From: Acidobacteriota bacterium
GTDB taxonomy: Bacteria > Acidobacteriota > Terriglobia > Acidiferrales > UBA7541
DNA length: 64,000 bases
Direction of reading: 5' to 3'
Assembly (NCBI GenBank): GCA_013289695.1
Contig: JABCZK010000018.1
Span: forward strand, 1 to 64,000
Part shown: in pieces, positions 39,498-49,439 of the stretch
How the letters are laid out: every line of letters begins with the position of its first letter
How positions within the stretch are numbered: the first letter of the stretch is position 1
The notes under the pieces: model-generated
Told to the model about the DNA's origin: nothing
The model's database searches: none
What the model saw: only the letters and a program-made list of their open reading frames with translations
Translations under genes and position numbers: made by a program

Positions 39498-42389
39498 CTA
39501 CGGTTGGGGTTCCGCTTCAATTTCCGGCGCCTCCGAAAGGTGCGTGTCACTGGGCGCAACTGCCGTGGTTGTTTCCGCTTTGTCCAGGGCTTGTGTGTCG
39601 AAAGTGTAGGCTATCTGGTTGGCAGTCAGGACGAAGAGCCGTTTGCCGTCGCCACTGAACGCCAATGCGGAGATGTGATAAGGAAAAGTCAGTTGGTTGC
39701 GCTTCTCGAGCGACTTCAGGTCGTAGACGTCGACCTGTCCGGATTCATTTTCAACCACCAGGATGCCCGCCGCAGTAGAAAGTGTCGAGTATGTTCCAAA
39801 CAAGATCGCTTTCTGCTCGCCCGTTGACAGCGAATAGACGCGTGTACGATTTTCGTTGTCGCCGACAAGAACCCAATCGCCCTCCGCGGACGAACGCGCG
39901 ACACGGAAGGAGCCCTTGCCGGTGTCAATGAGGAGTTGTCCGCGCAAATTCCCGGTGGCTGGATCGAGAACCTCGAGCAGATAGGCGCCCTTCTGATCCC
40001 GCATCGCCGCGAATCGGGTTTGTAGCGAACCCGTCCCCTTGATCTCATCCTTTGCTGCGGCCTCTTCGACGCGCCACTCCAGGATCAAAGAATCGCGCGT
40101 CTGATTCAGAGTGATGGACGGCGCCTCCTTAGGAAAACTCCGCGACCAAAGCAAATGTCCATCGCGAACGTCCTTGACGTCCAACGTGATATCGCGGCTC
40201 AAAGTGTTCACTTTTCCAGCCGGCTTGCGGACAAGCAGGAATGGTCCATACTGCCGGGTGGCCACCTTTTCATCGATCGGGGCGCCAGGAATCATATTCT
40301 CACTGGAGAGATTGGCGCGGGCGATGGTCCGCGGTTGCGGGTCCTCCTTTGGGAAATCGACGTAGAGTGCTTGGTCACCGTCGAAGTAAGCGCCGCGGAA
40401 ACCGCGAGTGTAATAGAGGCGCTTCGAAGCAGCGAGATCCCAGACAGCGCCGCGGCTGGTTCCAGAAACGGCGAGCCATCTGAGATCGGAAGACACAGCC
40501 CAAGTTCGCAGCGAGCCAAGAGCACTTTTCGGAAGCTCCGCCTCACCTTTGCGCTCGTGAGTGGAGAGGTCGAAGATTCCGACTTCGCCCGAGACCCTCT
40601 GACTGAGTACTTCGCGGTCGAAAACATCAATCACGGACGATTTCGCGGAACCAATTACAAAAGTCTGCGATTCCAGGTCCAGCACGCCCACGCGCGCGTC
40701 TTTGACGGGCTTCAGGATGACATAATAGCCGCGCGTGGGGGCCTCCATATCCTGATGCGGATTGATAGGAAGCCGCTCGACAACTTTTCCGGATGGAAAC
40801 TCGACGACGGCGGAGTCTTTAGGATCGAATTGGTTCTGAACAATCATGCGGTCCGGCGCAAGGAAAGCGAAATTCGCGGTGAGAGTTTTACCCAGAGCAC
40901 CATCGAGTGGGATTTGGGCGTGATTCGCAACGTTAACCGCAATGGCCAGATCCGCGGCGGTCGCGGCGAAGTAATGGTCATCCGGGGAGAAAGCCATGCG
41001 GATCCATCGGCCATCGTCTGCTTCCGCCAACATGAATAGGAGGAGGCGCAGGAGATCGCCGGCTGAGCCGAAGGTCTTGGACTGAAAGTACGCCTTTTTT
41101 GTGAGCAGAGCATTTCCGCTGGCCACGTCAATTAACGCGAAGTCGAGACTCCGATTGACGCACGCGAGTAGTTTGCCGTCATGAGAAAGCGCGCTCTGCA
41201 GACAGCCATCGGGCAGGGTCATTTCGTGAACGCTGGTGCGATTTTGATCGTCGATGCCCCATTCTTCGACCCTGAGCCCGTGCGTGAGGAAAAAGATTTC
41301 TTGCGAATCCGGGGAGAACTGAGCGTCGCGGGCCTCCGCGGCATTAATCCGGAATAGGAAAGTAAATGGATCGTTGGCGAAGACGAATATGTTGGCGTCG
41401 TCCTGCGCCAGTGAGTATTCGCCGTTCGGACTAAATTTCAGATTCTTGATGTCGGTACGCAACGGCGGATCGAGAGGCTGTTTGGAAACCGCACCTACCA
41501 AGTGCTCGCGATGTCCGAAACCAGAATAGGCGATGACCTCAGATTGCCAGGCGAGAAACTCGGCCGAGGCAGCGGCCGGGGTCGTCGCGCGACACGTCTC
41601 CGGGAGTAAAGTCAGGGATTTGTGGAGTTCGCGAAGCCGTTTCTCGTCGGGCTTGGTCGCCCCGAAGAAATCGGTCAGTAGGTTCCCGGTTTTCCCGTGG
41701 GTCTGCGCGAGCCGGTCAAAAAACTCCACAAAAGCTTGCGGCGAGAATCCAGCGGCGGCCGCGGCGTACAGAGCCACGCGATCCGCCTGGTATTGGTGAG
41801 GTTCTTCCTGTTGCCAGTCTCTCTCCGCGGTCTTGGTGAGCGTGCTTTTATTGCGCGCGATGCTGTCCAGCATACGGTTGAACTTGTCGAAAATATCTTT
41901 GCGGTCGCCCACGGAATCGACGCCTAGAAAGTCATGAAACTCGCGCGTCATCTCGATGGAACTCTGGTGGGTGAGGATATGACCCATCTCATGGCCGAGC
42001 AAACCGGCGAGTTCGTCGTCGCTGCGAAGGAAAGCGACCATTTTTCGCGTGACATAAATGCGCCCAGCGCCCACGCTGAACGAGTTCACTACCGGGGAAT
42101 CGATAAGGATGACGCGAAACTTCAATTGCGTCGGCGGGAGTTGCGCGAGGATCCGATTGGTGATCTGGTTCAGGCGGCCAGCCAGTTCGTCGTCATGGAT
42201 GACGCGGTAGTTTTTCTCCAGCCATTCGGCTTCGACGTCGCCCAAATCCAGCTCCTGCTGTGGGCTGAAAATGTTGGCACTCGTCGTGGCACTGAGCGCC
42301 GGAGGAGCCGGGCATTTCTCTTGCGCGCACACCGCCCCCGCGATGAGGACAGCCGAAATCGAGAGAAGTGCGATGGAGAGTATCTTCAT
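39498..42389 (-). CDS. M48 metalloprotease fused to a beta-propeller
   Basis: A 963-residue exported protein: signal peptide (1-22), an M48 peptidase domain with the zinc helix L-L-G-H-E-M-G-H at 131-138 (His133, Glu134, His137), then about 600 residues of repeated F-S-P-D / S-x-D-x-x-x-L blades typical of WD40/YVTN-like propellers. The stretch where the third zinc ligand is expected reads H-Q-Y-Q-A-D-R, so a glutamine stands where E-x-x-A-D glutamates usually lie; I could not identify a replacement. It lies 84 bases downstream of the Ser/Thr kinase on the same strand, probably in one operon. A periplasmic protein-quality role resembling BepA is possible. Confidence 0.82.
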   Translation of the reverse strand: MKILSIALLSISAVLIAGAVCAQEKCPAPPALSATTSANIFSPQQELDLGDVEAEWLEKNYRVIHDDELAGRLNQITNRILAQLPPTQLKFRVILIDSPVVNSFSVGAGRIYVTRKMVAFLRSDDELAGLLGHEMGHILTHQSSIEMTREFHDFLGVDSVGDRKDIFDKFNRMLDSIARNKSTLTKTAERDWQQEEPHQYQADRVALYAAAAAGFSPQAFVEFFDRLAQTHGKTGNLLTDFFGATKPDEKRLRELHKSLTLLPETCRATTPAAASAEFLAWQSEVIAYSGFGHREHLVGAVSKQPLDPPLRTDIKNLKFSPNGEYSLAQDDANIFVFANDPFTFLFRINAAEARDAQFSPDSQEIFFLTHGLRVEEWGIDDQNRTSVHEMTLPDGCLQSALSHDGKLLACVNRSLDFALIDVASGNALLTKKAYFQSKTFGSAGDLLRLLLFMLAEADDGRWIRMAFSPDDHYFAATAADLAIAVNVANHAQIPLDGALGKTLTANFAFLAPDRMIVQNQFDPKDSAVVEFPSGKVVERLPINPHQDMEAPTRGYYVILKPVKDARVGVLDLESQTFVIGSAKSSVIDVFDREVLSQRVSGEVGIFDLSTHERKGEAELPKSALGSLRTWAVSSDLRWLAVSGTSRGAVWDLAASKRLYYTRGFRGAYFDGDQALYVDFPKEDPQPRTIARANLSSENMIPGAPIDEKVATRQYGPFLLVRKPAGKVNTLSRDITLDVKDVRDGHLLWSRSFPKEAPSITLNQTRDSLILEWRVEEAAAKDEIKGTGSLQTRFAAMRDQKGAYLLEVLDPATGNLRGQLLIDTGKGSFRVARSSAEGDWVLVGDNENRTRVYSLSTGEQKAILFGTYSTLSTAAGILVVENESGQVDVYDLKSLEKRNQLTFPYHISALAFSGDGKRLFVLTANQIAYTFDTQALDKAETTTAVAPSDTHLSEAPEIEAEPQP

Positions 42390-42473
42390 ATGCGCGGCAT
42401 TGCATATAGCACAACGGGCGGGATTACGAAAGCGTACATTAACTAGGGGAGTTGTATGCGAGTGTCACTGAGG

Positions 42474-45400
42474 TTATTGCAGTTTGGCGTATTCGGATTT
42501 GGCAGCGCCGAGGATGGGGATGTTGGGATCGGCATCTTTCCATAGCGCGAAGAAATCTTGATAGGCTACGCGGGCTTTGGCTGAGTCACCTTCTGCGGCA
42601 TACGCACGCGCGAGGCCCAGCTTGGCCAGCGCGCCGGTGATTGAATTGAGCACGACTCCGGGATGATCCACGATCTTTTGAAATTCGGCGGCGGCTTCGC
42701 TGCCTTTGCCCAGGGCCAGGTAGGCGCGGCCGCGCTGGTAGGTGCTGAGCATGGATCTTTGGTTGGCCAGGTCGAACGGAATGACCGGCTGGAGAATCTC
42801 GACGGCTTTCGCGGGATTGTTGCGGCCGATTTCGAGCGTCGCGCGAATGACGGGGAGATCGAACGAATTCAGCATCGTGTTGGAAGGATTTGCCTTTGCA
42901 AGGTCGGCGACGACGGCTTCGGCACGAGCCACGTCGCCAGCGCGCGCTAACGCATATGCGGCGTCCGTGCGCGCGCGCAGCGACGGAGAATTATTTGCCA
43001 GCGCAGCTGCGGCGTCCCGGCGCGCGCCAGTGTCATCACCAACCTCGGCCTCCATCATGGCTAGCGTGGAGAGCGTCTGTGTTGCCGATTCGTTCGCGTG
43101 CAACGCTTCGAAGGCACTGCGGGCGCGCGCCATCGAGGCACGCGCTTTCTCCATGCGTCCGTTGTACGCGTCCGTGTGAGCCGCAAGCACGAGCGCGAAC
43201 GCGGCAGCCTCCGCGCCTTTGGAAGTGAGAACTGAAAGCTCACGGTCCATGGCGGACGAATCGTTTTGCGCAAACGCCAGGAAATAGAGAAGCCGGTGAA
43301 AGTTCGGCACATCCAGTTTGGCCGCGAAGGCTTGATTCATCGTTGCTTTGGCTTCATCGAATCGCCCCAGGCCGAGATAGTCTCCGGTGACAGCCACGAA
43401 GGCAATGCTTTCTTCGGGATTCAGCTGATGCGCCTGGCGGGCGACAGGCAGAGCCTTCTCCCACTGGCCCATCAAAGCGTAGGAAACGCCCAGATTGTTG
43501 AACGGGATCGAATCGCGCGGGTAGGTTTGCGTCCAGAGTTGATAGACCTGATTGGCCTGCTCGATGTCGCCGGTCACGTTGTCGTAGTAGTGCGAATCAA
43601 TGTAGAACTTTTCCGCCTCGCTGGCGCGGTCGCGCAAGCCGTAAGCCTTCTTGGTGTACTCGACGCCCACGGCGCGTTCGCCCATATTCGATTCCACCTG
43701 GCCCAGCGTGGCATAGGCGATGGCGAAATTGGGATCGAGCGCGACCGCTTGCTTGAAGAAGGGCGCGGCGGCTTCTTCGCCCTGGCTGGCGCGGGCTTGC
43801 ATTCCCAGGCTGTAGGCTTTCAGCGCTTCCAGCGAAGAAGTGGTCGCTTCCTGGATGGGCGTGTTGTATTTCTGAATGGAGGCGAGTGATTCGCCGAGCT
43901 TGCGGCGAATATCTTCGGCTGCGTTGCCGAGCGCGCCGAGAACATGATCCTTATCGGGGGCTTCGGCGTTGGCGGTGGCGAGTGTTTCGCCGGAAGCGCA
44001 GTTGAGCGCGTTGAGAATTAGATTGTAGGTGTTGCCGATTTGCGCGATGGAGCCTTCGAGGACGGCGGCGCTTTGCGTGCGCTGGCAGATTTGCCGCGCG
44101 AGATCGTTGCTGACGCGCGCGGTGGCTGGCTGGCCCATGTATTGCATGGTTTGTTGCATTTGGCGATCGGAGAGAATGTGCAGGAACGGGGACTGCGCGA
44201 GTTGCGCGGCGAGGCCCTGGCGTAGCGCGCCGTCGAATACCGCATCGCCCGTCGTATTCGTGAAATCGGCGAGAACGATGGAACCTTGGCCAGTGAGTTT
44301 TGGGCCGCGATGCGTGAAGAAATATGCGCCGGCGGCAAGCGCGACTACGATTGCGGCTGCGGCGGCGATGCGCGGCAAGCGCCTGCGTGGTGCCACGTTC
44401 GACGGCTGCGCGGTTGCTACTGCGGCGGAAGCGGATGATGGCGCGCCTGCTATTGCTGTGGCTGACGTCGCCGTTCCCGCCGCAGGTTGCGCTGTGGTTA
44501 TCGGCACTGCACTTGTTCCGCCTGACGGAGTCATAGCGGCAATTGCGCGGCCGCTGGATGGAGTGGACTGGGTTGCGGTGTCGCCGAACGCGCCCGAGTT
44601 CTGCTGCGGCATGGCGGCTTGCGCTTGCGCGAAAGGCACCGCGCCGGAAACGGGGTTGGAGCCGGAGTCGCGTTTGAGGCGCGCCAGATCCGTGCGCAAT
44701 TCCGCGGCGTGCTGATAACGCATGCGGCGATCTTTTTCGAGCGCCTTGGAAATCACTTCTTCCAAACGCGGCGGAATATCAGGGTTCAGGCGTACCGCGG
44801 GCAGCGGCGCTTTTTCCAGGATGGCGTTGAAGACGACCGCCGTCGTGGCTCCGCGAAACGGGACCGCGCCGGTGGCCATCTCGTAGAGCACCGCGCCAAA
44901 ACTGAAAAGATCGCTGCGCACGTCCAGCGTTTCTCCGCGCGCCTGCTCCGGCGACATATACGCCACGGTTCCTACCGCCGTCCCCGCGCTGGTGAGGTCC
45001 GCTTCCCTTACGGACGGTGTGTCCACCGTGAGATCCGAAGGATTCAGTCCCCGCGTCGCATCCGACGTCGCCAGAATTTGCTTGGCCAAGCCAAAATCCA
45101 GAATTTTTGCGTGGCCGCGATCCGTGATGAATAAATTCGCGGGCTTAATGTCGCGATGGACGATTCCCTTGGAGTGCGCGGCATCCAGCGCGTCGGCAAT
45201 CTCGATTCCCAGATCGAGCAGCATCTCCATATCCAGCGGACGACCGGAAATGCGGTGCTTCAGCGTCATGCCTTCCAGAAACTCCATGGCGATGAAGGGA
45301 CGTCCGTCCTGCTGGCCGATTTCGTAGATGGTGCAGATGTTGGGATGGTTCAGCGCGGAGGCGGCGCGGGCTTCGCGGCGAAAACGTTCGAGCGATTGCG

Positions 45401-45560
45401 GGTCGCGCGCGACGTCTTCCGGGAGAAATTTCAGAGCGACGAAGCGGCCGAGTTCGGTATCTTCGGCCTTGTAAACGACGCCCATGCCTCCGCCGCCCAA
45501 TTTTTCCAGGACGCGATAGTGAGAAATCGTGCGGCCGATTGGCGACTGGGGTTCCGGCAT
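42474..45560 (-). CDS. Ser/Thr protein kinase with sensor and TPR domains
   Basis: A 1028-residue Hanks-type kinase. Kinase domain at 15-280: glycine loop G-G-G-G-M-G-V-V at 22-29, Lys44 in A-L-K-F-L, Glu63 as C-helix partner, H-R-D-I-K-P-A-N (Asp137), D-F-G (Asp155), so catalytically complete. An Ala/Thr/Ser/Pro-rich linker leads to a TM helix at about 405-425, followed outside by a TolB/FlgO-like segment ([13 protein letters not shown]) and about eight TPRs. This kinase-TM-TPR layout is typical of Acidobacteriota. The M48 protease gene follows. Its promoter (45572-45600) was copied upstream of the hydrolase at 48260. Confidence 0.93.
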   Translation of the reverse strand: MPEPQSPIGRTISHYRVLEKLGGGGMGVVYKAEDTELGRFVALKFLPEDVARDPQSLERFRREARAASALNHPNICTIYEIGQQDGRPFIAMEFLEGMTLKHRISGRPLDMEMLLDLGIEIADALDAAHSKGIVHRDIKPANLFITDRGHAKILDFGLAKQILATSDATRGLNPSDLTVDTPSVREADLTSAGTAVGTVAYMSPEQARGETLDVRSDLFSFGAVLYEMATGAVPFRGATTAVVFNAILEKAPLPAVRLNPDIPPRLEEVISKALEKDRRMRYQHAAELRTDLARLKRDSGSNPVSGAVPFAQAQAAMPQQNSGAFGDTATQSTPSSGRAIAAMTPSGGTSAVPITTAQPAAGTATSATAIAGAPSSASAAVATAQPSNVAPRRRLPRIAAAAAIVVALAAGAYFFTHRGPKLTGQGSIVLADFTNTTGDAVFDGALRQGLAAQLAQSPFLHILSDRQMQQTMQYMGQPATARVSNDLARQICQRTQSAAVLEGSIAQIGNTYNLILNALNCASGETLATANAEAPDKDHVLGALGNAAEDIRRKLGESLASIQKYNTPIQEATTSSLEALKAYSLGMQARASQGEEAAAPFFKQAVALDPNFAIAYATLGQVESNMGERAVGVEYTKKAYGLRDRASEAEKFYIDSHYYDNVTGDIEQANQVYQLWTQTYPRDSIPFNNLGVSYALMGQWEKALPVARQAHQLNPEESIAFVAVTGDYLGLGRFDEAKATMNQAFAAKLDVPNFHRLLYFLAFAQNDSSAMDRELSVLTSKGAEAAAFALVLAAHTDAYNGRMEKARASMARARSAFEALHANESATQTLSTLAMMEAEVGDDTGARRDAAAALANNSPSLRARTDAAYALARAGDVARAEAVVADLAKANPSNTMLNSFDLPVIRATLEIGRNNPAKAVEILQPVIPFDLANQRSMLSTYQRGRAYLALGKGSEAAAEFQKIVDHPGVVLNSITGALAKLGLARAYAAEGDSAKARVAYQDFFALWKDADPNIPILGAAKSEYAKLQ

Positions 45561-45571
45561 GAGTGGCGCAC

Positions 45572-45600
45572 ATATTAGGATGCGCGCGAGGGCAAGTCAA
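45572..45600 (-). promoter_or_regulatory. Kinase promoter, nearly leaderless
   Basis: On the leftward strand, TTGACT (45600-45595), a 17-base spacer and TAATAT (45577-45572) form a strong sigma70-type promoter. The ATG lies only 11 bases after the -10, so the transcript would start within about 5 bases of the start codon, implying a nearly leaderless mRNA; accordingly no Shine-Dalgarno is seen. The 319 bases to the right (45601-45919) hold no gene I can support. Confidence 0.75.
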
Positions 45601-45919
45601 CGAGGAGCGAAAGGGTATGAATGGGCTTTGCGTCATCGGGCAAGCTAACTAGACCTGGCTAAGGAGGGCATGCGTACCGCCCGAGTAGGGCGATGTACAC
45701 GGTGGCAGTAATGCAGGATAAGGCGGGAGTAGATCAGGCGATTTATGGAACAAAAATCATTCCTCTTTTACCAATCAAGACCGCCACACAAAAAACGACG
45801 ATAAGTGCGGGCACAATTTGTAAAAGTTTCATTGAGACACCATATCGCCGAACGGAAATCGTGCATGTTCGAAATCGTACAATTCCGAGCGCGGACGCGA
45901 CCGACCAAGATTTCCCGAT

Positions 45920-46126
45920 TCAGTTTAGGACCGGCCCAAAATTCGTAGCATATCGGACCGTCTGAGAATGCGATTCCCGGACCTCATATTCTCCGGGCCA
46001 AACTTCGTTAAGTGACTCCACCAGCTGCACGGCCTCTTCAAGCGCATCGCGGCACGCTACCCGTACGAACTCGCCATTCTCAAGCAGCTTGAACGCCGTA
46101 TACATCGGACAAGCACGCTCCTTCAT
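45920..46126 (-). CDS. Small protein of unknown function
   Basis: A 68-residue protein: M-K-E-R-A-C-P-M-Y-T-A-F-K-L-L-E-N-G-E-F, then a helical L-E-E-A-V-Q-L-V-E-S-L-N-E-V-W-P-G-E-Y-E. The pattern of two short strands, one amphipathic helix and a terminal strand suggests a tiny alpha/beta domain. The start is uncertain: ATG 46105 (M-Y-T-A) is a good alternative, and the frame begins at GTG 46168. I recall no named family. It is divergent to the sugar dehydrogenase, with a Crp-like dyad between them. Confidence 0.5.
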   Translation of the reverse strand: MKERACPMYTAFKLLENGEFVRVACRDALEEAVQLVESLNEVWPGEYEVRESHSQTVRYATNFGPVLN

Positions 46127-46178
46127 CTTGGTTGAACCCGTTCGACTGAAAAAGTAGCGTTGCTCCACTTAAATAGCT

Positions 46179-46192
46179 GTGACGCAGGTCAC
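46179..46192. promoter_or_regulatory. Crp/Fnr-type dyad GTGAC-N4-GTCAC
   Basis: A perfect 5-bp inverted repeat GTGAC-GCAG-GTCAC lies in the divergent region between the small leftward gene and the sugar dehydrogenase, 194 bases before the dehydrogenase ATG. Half-site and spacing fit Crp/DNR-type sites. The regulator at 3578-4258 is the only Crp-class gene in the window and a candidate binder (inference). Confidence 0.5.
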
Positions 46193-46385
46193 GGCTTCGT
46201 GTGATCGCGAACACGTCGGGCCGATTTCGCCAGGACGCCCGCGCGAGTCAGCAACCCGACGGCTGTCTGGAAAAGCATGCTGGGGGCTGTTCCGCTGCGG
46301 GATCGGTTAGGATTCTGGCGATCTATTTCGGTATTTTTCGCGAGACTAAGTGTTGCCGAATGTCATCAAAGTTTCGAGGTGCTTG

Positions 46386-48221
46386 ATGCAAACATCCAAT
46401 CCATCGAAGACTTTATTTGCGATCTTTGCGGTTCTTGCCGCAATTTACCTGGGCAGTTCACTGTTGCCGGCGCGAGGCCGATTCAATTCCGCTGCGGCGG
46501 CTGAAAACAAAAGCCCGGCATGCCCGAACGATGACAGTGGATTGAGGTTACCTGCCGGCTTTTGCGCAACGGTCTTCGCCGACGGCATCGGCCATGCGCG
46601 GCACATGGTGGTCGCGCCGAGCGGAGTTCTTTACCTCAACACCTGGTCGGGACGGTATTACGGCAATGACACGCCGCATGCCGGTGGTTTCCTGGTAGCC
46701 CTGCAAGACAAAAGCGGCACGGGCAAGGCCGATATGATTGAGCGCTTTGGCGAAACCGTGCAGAGTGGCGGAGCGGGCGGAACGGGGATCGCCTGGTACC
46801 AGGAAGCGATCTACGCCGAGAACAACGATCGCATCTTGCGATATTCCTTACCCGCCGGTTCCCTGGTGCCGAGTGGCTCAGCCGACACCATCGTCTCCGG
46901 ATTGCCTCTGGGCGGCGACCATCCGATGCATCCCTTCATCATCAACGCCGAAGGAGCGCTGTACGTGGATGTGGCCACCGCGACCAATTCCTGCCAGCTG
47001 AAAAATCGGACCCTCAAATCGGCTGGCCTGAACCCCTGCACGGAACTTGAAACCCGCGGTGGTATCTGGCGCTATGACGCGAATAAGACGAACCAAGCCT
47101 TTTCACCAGCTGAACGCTTCGCCACGGGAATCCGCAATGCCGAGGGTTTTGCTATCGATTCCAGCGGGCGAGTGTTTGTGACCCAGCACGGACGGGACCA
47201 GCTGCGCATGAATTGGCCCGACCTGTATAAGCCCGATCAGGAAGCAACGCTGCCGGCTGAAGAACTATTGCTTTTGAAACCGCACGGAGACTATGGCTGG
47301 CCCGAGTGCTACTACGACGCCTTCGCGCAGAAGCTGGTTCTGGCTCCGGAATACGGTGGCGACGGCGGCAAAACGATCGGCGTATGCGCGGACAAGATTG
47401 AGCCCGTTGCGGCATATCCCGCGCATTGGGCGCCGAATGCGATGGTGCTATACGACAAGACGCAGTTTCCGGCGCACTACCGTGACGGCGTCTTCATCGC
47501 GTTCCACGGGTCATGGGATCGGGCGCCGTATCCGCAGGGCGGCTACAACGTAGTTTTTCAGGCGCTCGCCGGGGAACGCGCATCCGGCCAATGCGAAGTA
47601 TTTGCGGATGGTTTTGCCGGAGCGGCGGAGTCCCCGGCCCAAGCCGCGCATCGTCCCTCTGGCTTGGCGGTGGGACCGGATGGTGCGCTGTACGTTTCCG
47701 ATGACATCCGCGGACGGATTTACCGGATTGTCTATCTTGGTGGTGCATCAGCCGACGCCGCAGCGAACGTGACACCATGTCCGAGCTTGACCGCTCCGGC
47801 CGGCGCTCCCGTCGCAGTTGCCGCGAAACCGCCCGAGGGCACGCATCCGGATGCCGGTGCTGCCGCGAAGGCAACGGGCAATCTTCCCGTGCCATCAGGC
47901 GCGACGCCAGAAATGGTTGCGCTCGGTGGGCGCATCTACCATGGCCAAGTGGGCGGAGCTGCTTGCACGGGCTGCCATGGCGATAACGGTGAAGGCACTC
48001 CTTTGGGGCCGCCGCTAGCAGGCACGAACAAGAAATGGCTGTGGAGCGATGGTAGTTTCGCCGGAATTGCGAAAACGATAACCGACGGTGTGTCGCAACC
48101 AAAGGAATATCGCAGTCCGATGCCGCCGATGGGTGGGGCGCAACTTACGCCGGAGCAAGTGAAAGCGCTGGGGGCGTACGTATGGAGCATGAACCATCGC
48201 GCGCCGGCCAATACGAATTAA
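46386..48221 (+). CDS. Exported sugar dehydrogenase fused to cytochrome c
   Basis: A 611-residue protein with signal segment (about 10-25), a six-bladed beta-propeller of the soluble glucose/sorbosone dehydrogenase type (typical blade text such as G-N-G-x-x-x-D-N-D-R-I-L-R-Y, F-A-T-G-I-R-N-A-E-G and F-I-A-F-H-G-S-W-D-R), and a C-terminal class I cytochrome c domain with C-T-G-C-H and a later M-P-P-M-G that can give the Met ligand. PQQ or another quinone cofactor is likely; electrons pass through the built-in haem to the respiratory chain. GAGG lies 7 bases before the ATG. The stop at 48221 is convergent with the hydrolase. Confidence 0.85.
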   Translation: MQTSNPSKTLFAIFAVLAAIYLGSSLLPARGRFNSAAAAENKSPACPNDDSGLRLPAGFCATVFADGIGHARHMVVAPSGVLYLNTWSGRYYGNDTPHAGGFLVALQDKSGTGKADMIERFGETVQSGGAGGTGIAWYQEAIYAENNDRILRYSLPAGSLVPSGSADTIVSGLPLGGDHPMHPFIINAEGALYVDVATATNSCQLKNRTLKSAGLNPCTELETRGGIWRYDANKTNQAFSPAERFATGIRNAEGFAIDSSGRVFVTQHGRDQLRMNWPDLYKPDQEATLPAEELLLLKPHGDYGWPECYYDAFAQKLVLAPEYGGDGGKTIGVCADKIEPVAAYPAHWAPNAMVLYDKTQFPAHYRDGVFIAFHGSWDRAPYPQGGYNVVFQALAGERASGQCEVFADGFAGAAESPAQAAHRPSGLAVGPDGALYVSDDIRGRIYRIVYLGGASADAAANVTPCPSLTAPAGAPVAVAAKPPEGTHPDAGAAAKATGNLPVPSGATPEMVALGGRIYHGQVGGAACTGCHGDNGEGTPLGPPLAGTNKKWLWSDGSFAGIAKTITDGVSQPKEYRSPMPPMGGAQLTPEQVKALGAYVWSMNHRAPANTN

Positions 48222-48259
48222 CCGCCTCAGCCCGGTGCGATAACTCGAGTGTTCTTGGG

Positions 48260-49237
48260 CTATAACTGGCCGAGAAAGTCGAGCATCGCTCTGTTGACCT
48301 CAGCAGGGCGTTCTTGCTGCGTCCAGTGGCCGCAGCCCGGGAGCATCAGGGTTCCGCGCAGTTGTGGCACGAAGTAGGCGAGGCTGGCAATTATCTGATT
48401 CATGCCGCGGAAGCCCACCACGAGATCGCGGTCGCCGGCAATATAGAGCGCGGGCACGCTGACACGAGCGTCCGCGAACGCGGCCAATAGCTCCCAGCCG
48501 CGGTCAATGTTGCGGTACCAGTTCAACCCTCCGCGGAACCCAGTGCGCGTGAATTCTTCCACGTAATACGCTATGTCTACTTCGGTAAGCCACGGTGGAA
48601 CTGACGCGGGCTCCGCCATGCGCGAAAGAAAGCCGCCCCCGCGCGGCACCATGCCGACCTCGCGGCCGGACGCGGCCGCGTTTTCCCGGCGCGGGGAATC
48701 GCCGGAGGCGGAATAGAGCAAAGTCCGGATGCTGCGCGAAACGTCACGCTCGAGTTCCGCCTCGGCAACACCGGGAGTCTGAAAATAGAGTTGATAGAAA
48801 AGTGCGTCGTCCGTTTGCGGCATCAGGCTGGTAGGACGCACAGGCGATCGCGGCCAGAACGGTACGCTCAATCCGATCACCGCCGAAAAACGATCGGGAC
48901 GCAGCAGCGCGGAATGCCAGGCGACGGGCGCGCCCCAGTCGTGACCGGCGATCACAGCGGTATCTGCGCCGAGAGCGTCCAACAGACCGACCATATCGCC
49001 TACCAAGTGAAGCAGCGTGTATTGATCTATGGCCTCGGGGCGATCGGTCTGGCCGTAGCCGCGCATGTCTGGCGCGACCGCGCGAAAGCCTGCTTCCGCG
49101 AGCGCTTGCAGTTGGTGCCGCCAGGAATACCACGACTCGGGGAATCCATGACACAAGAGCACGAGCGGACCTGAGCCACATTCGGCGATGTGCATGCGAA
49201 TTCCGTTCGTTTCGATGAAGCGATGCTTGAGTTCAAT
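48260..49237 (-). CDS. Alpha/beta hydrolase, epoxide hydrolase type
   Basis: A 325-residue hydrolase with the epoxide hydrolase features H-G-F-P-E-S-W-Y-S-W at 31-40 (oxyanion H-G-x-P), nucleophile Asp101 in G-H-D-W-G-A, and a late G-C-G-H-W-T-Q-Q-E-R-P with the catalytic His. Two tyrosines needed for epoxide opening are likely in the cap region (Y-F-Q-T-P-G and nearby). It starts at ATG 49237. The longer frame from 49258 codes for M-P-I-G-R-T, which is a fragment of the Ser/Thr kinase N-terminus (P-I-G-R-T), so the hydrolase was joined to a copied kinase 5' end. No ribosome site is visible for either start. Confidence 0.87.
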   Translation of the reverse strand: MELKHRFIETNGIRMHIAECGSGPLVLLCHGFPESWYSWRHQLQALAEAGFRAVAPDMRGYGQTDRPEAIDQYTLLHLVGDMVGLLDALGADTAVIAGHDWGAPVAWHSALLRPDRFSAVIGLSVPFWPRSPVRPTSLMPQTDDALFYQLYFQTPGVAEAELERDVSRSIRTLLYSASGDSPRRENAAASGREVGMVPRGGGFLSRMAEPASVPPWLTEVDIAYYVEEFTRTGFRGGLNWYRNIDRGWELLAAFADARVSVPALYIAGDRDLVVGFRGMNQIIASLAYFVPQLRGTLMLPGCGHWTQQERPAEVNRAMLDFLGQL

Positions 49238-49238
49238 C

Positions 49239-49321
49239 ATCGTGCGGCCGATCGGCAACTGAGGTTCCGCCGTGAGTGGCGCTGATCTTAGGATGGGAGA
49301 AAAGGCAAGTCAACGATGAGC
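49239..49321 (-). promoter_or_regulatory. Copied kinase promoter and start region
   Basis: These 83 bases align without gaps to the kinase 5' region (45526-45608); about 69 match by hand. They include TTGACT (49313-49308), the 17-base spacer and TAAGAT (49290-49285), so the promoter is kept. The kinase start codon is changed to ACG, and the first kinase codons now form the hydrolase leader. Homology ends exactly at the hydrolase ATG. Confidence 0.8.
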
Positions 49322-49390
49322 AGCGAGATGAGCAGGCGAGCGCGGCGCTTACCGGTTTGACATTAAGTGATGCGGAAAATGGTGTGCGGC

Positions 49391-49424
49391 ACTGGCGCCC
49401 GAAGTCAGGACCTCGGGCGCCAGT
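49391..49424. terminator. Strong hairpin after the phosphoesterase
   Basis: ACTGGCGCCCGA and TCGGGCGCCAGT form a perfect 12-bp stem around a 10-base loop, 15 bases after the phosphoesterase stop on the leftward strand. A T-run is weak (ACCATTTTCC further on), so termination could be Rho-assisted, or the hairpin may protect the 3' end. Confidence 0.6.
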
Positions 49425-49439
49425 ACATTCGGAGCGGTT

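Noticed and set aside
45693..45965. Rightward 90-codon frame in the gap right of the kinase promoter
   Set aside because: It has no recognisable motif or ribosome site and overlaps the 3' end of the small leftward gene.
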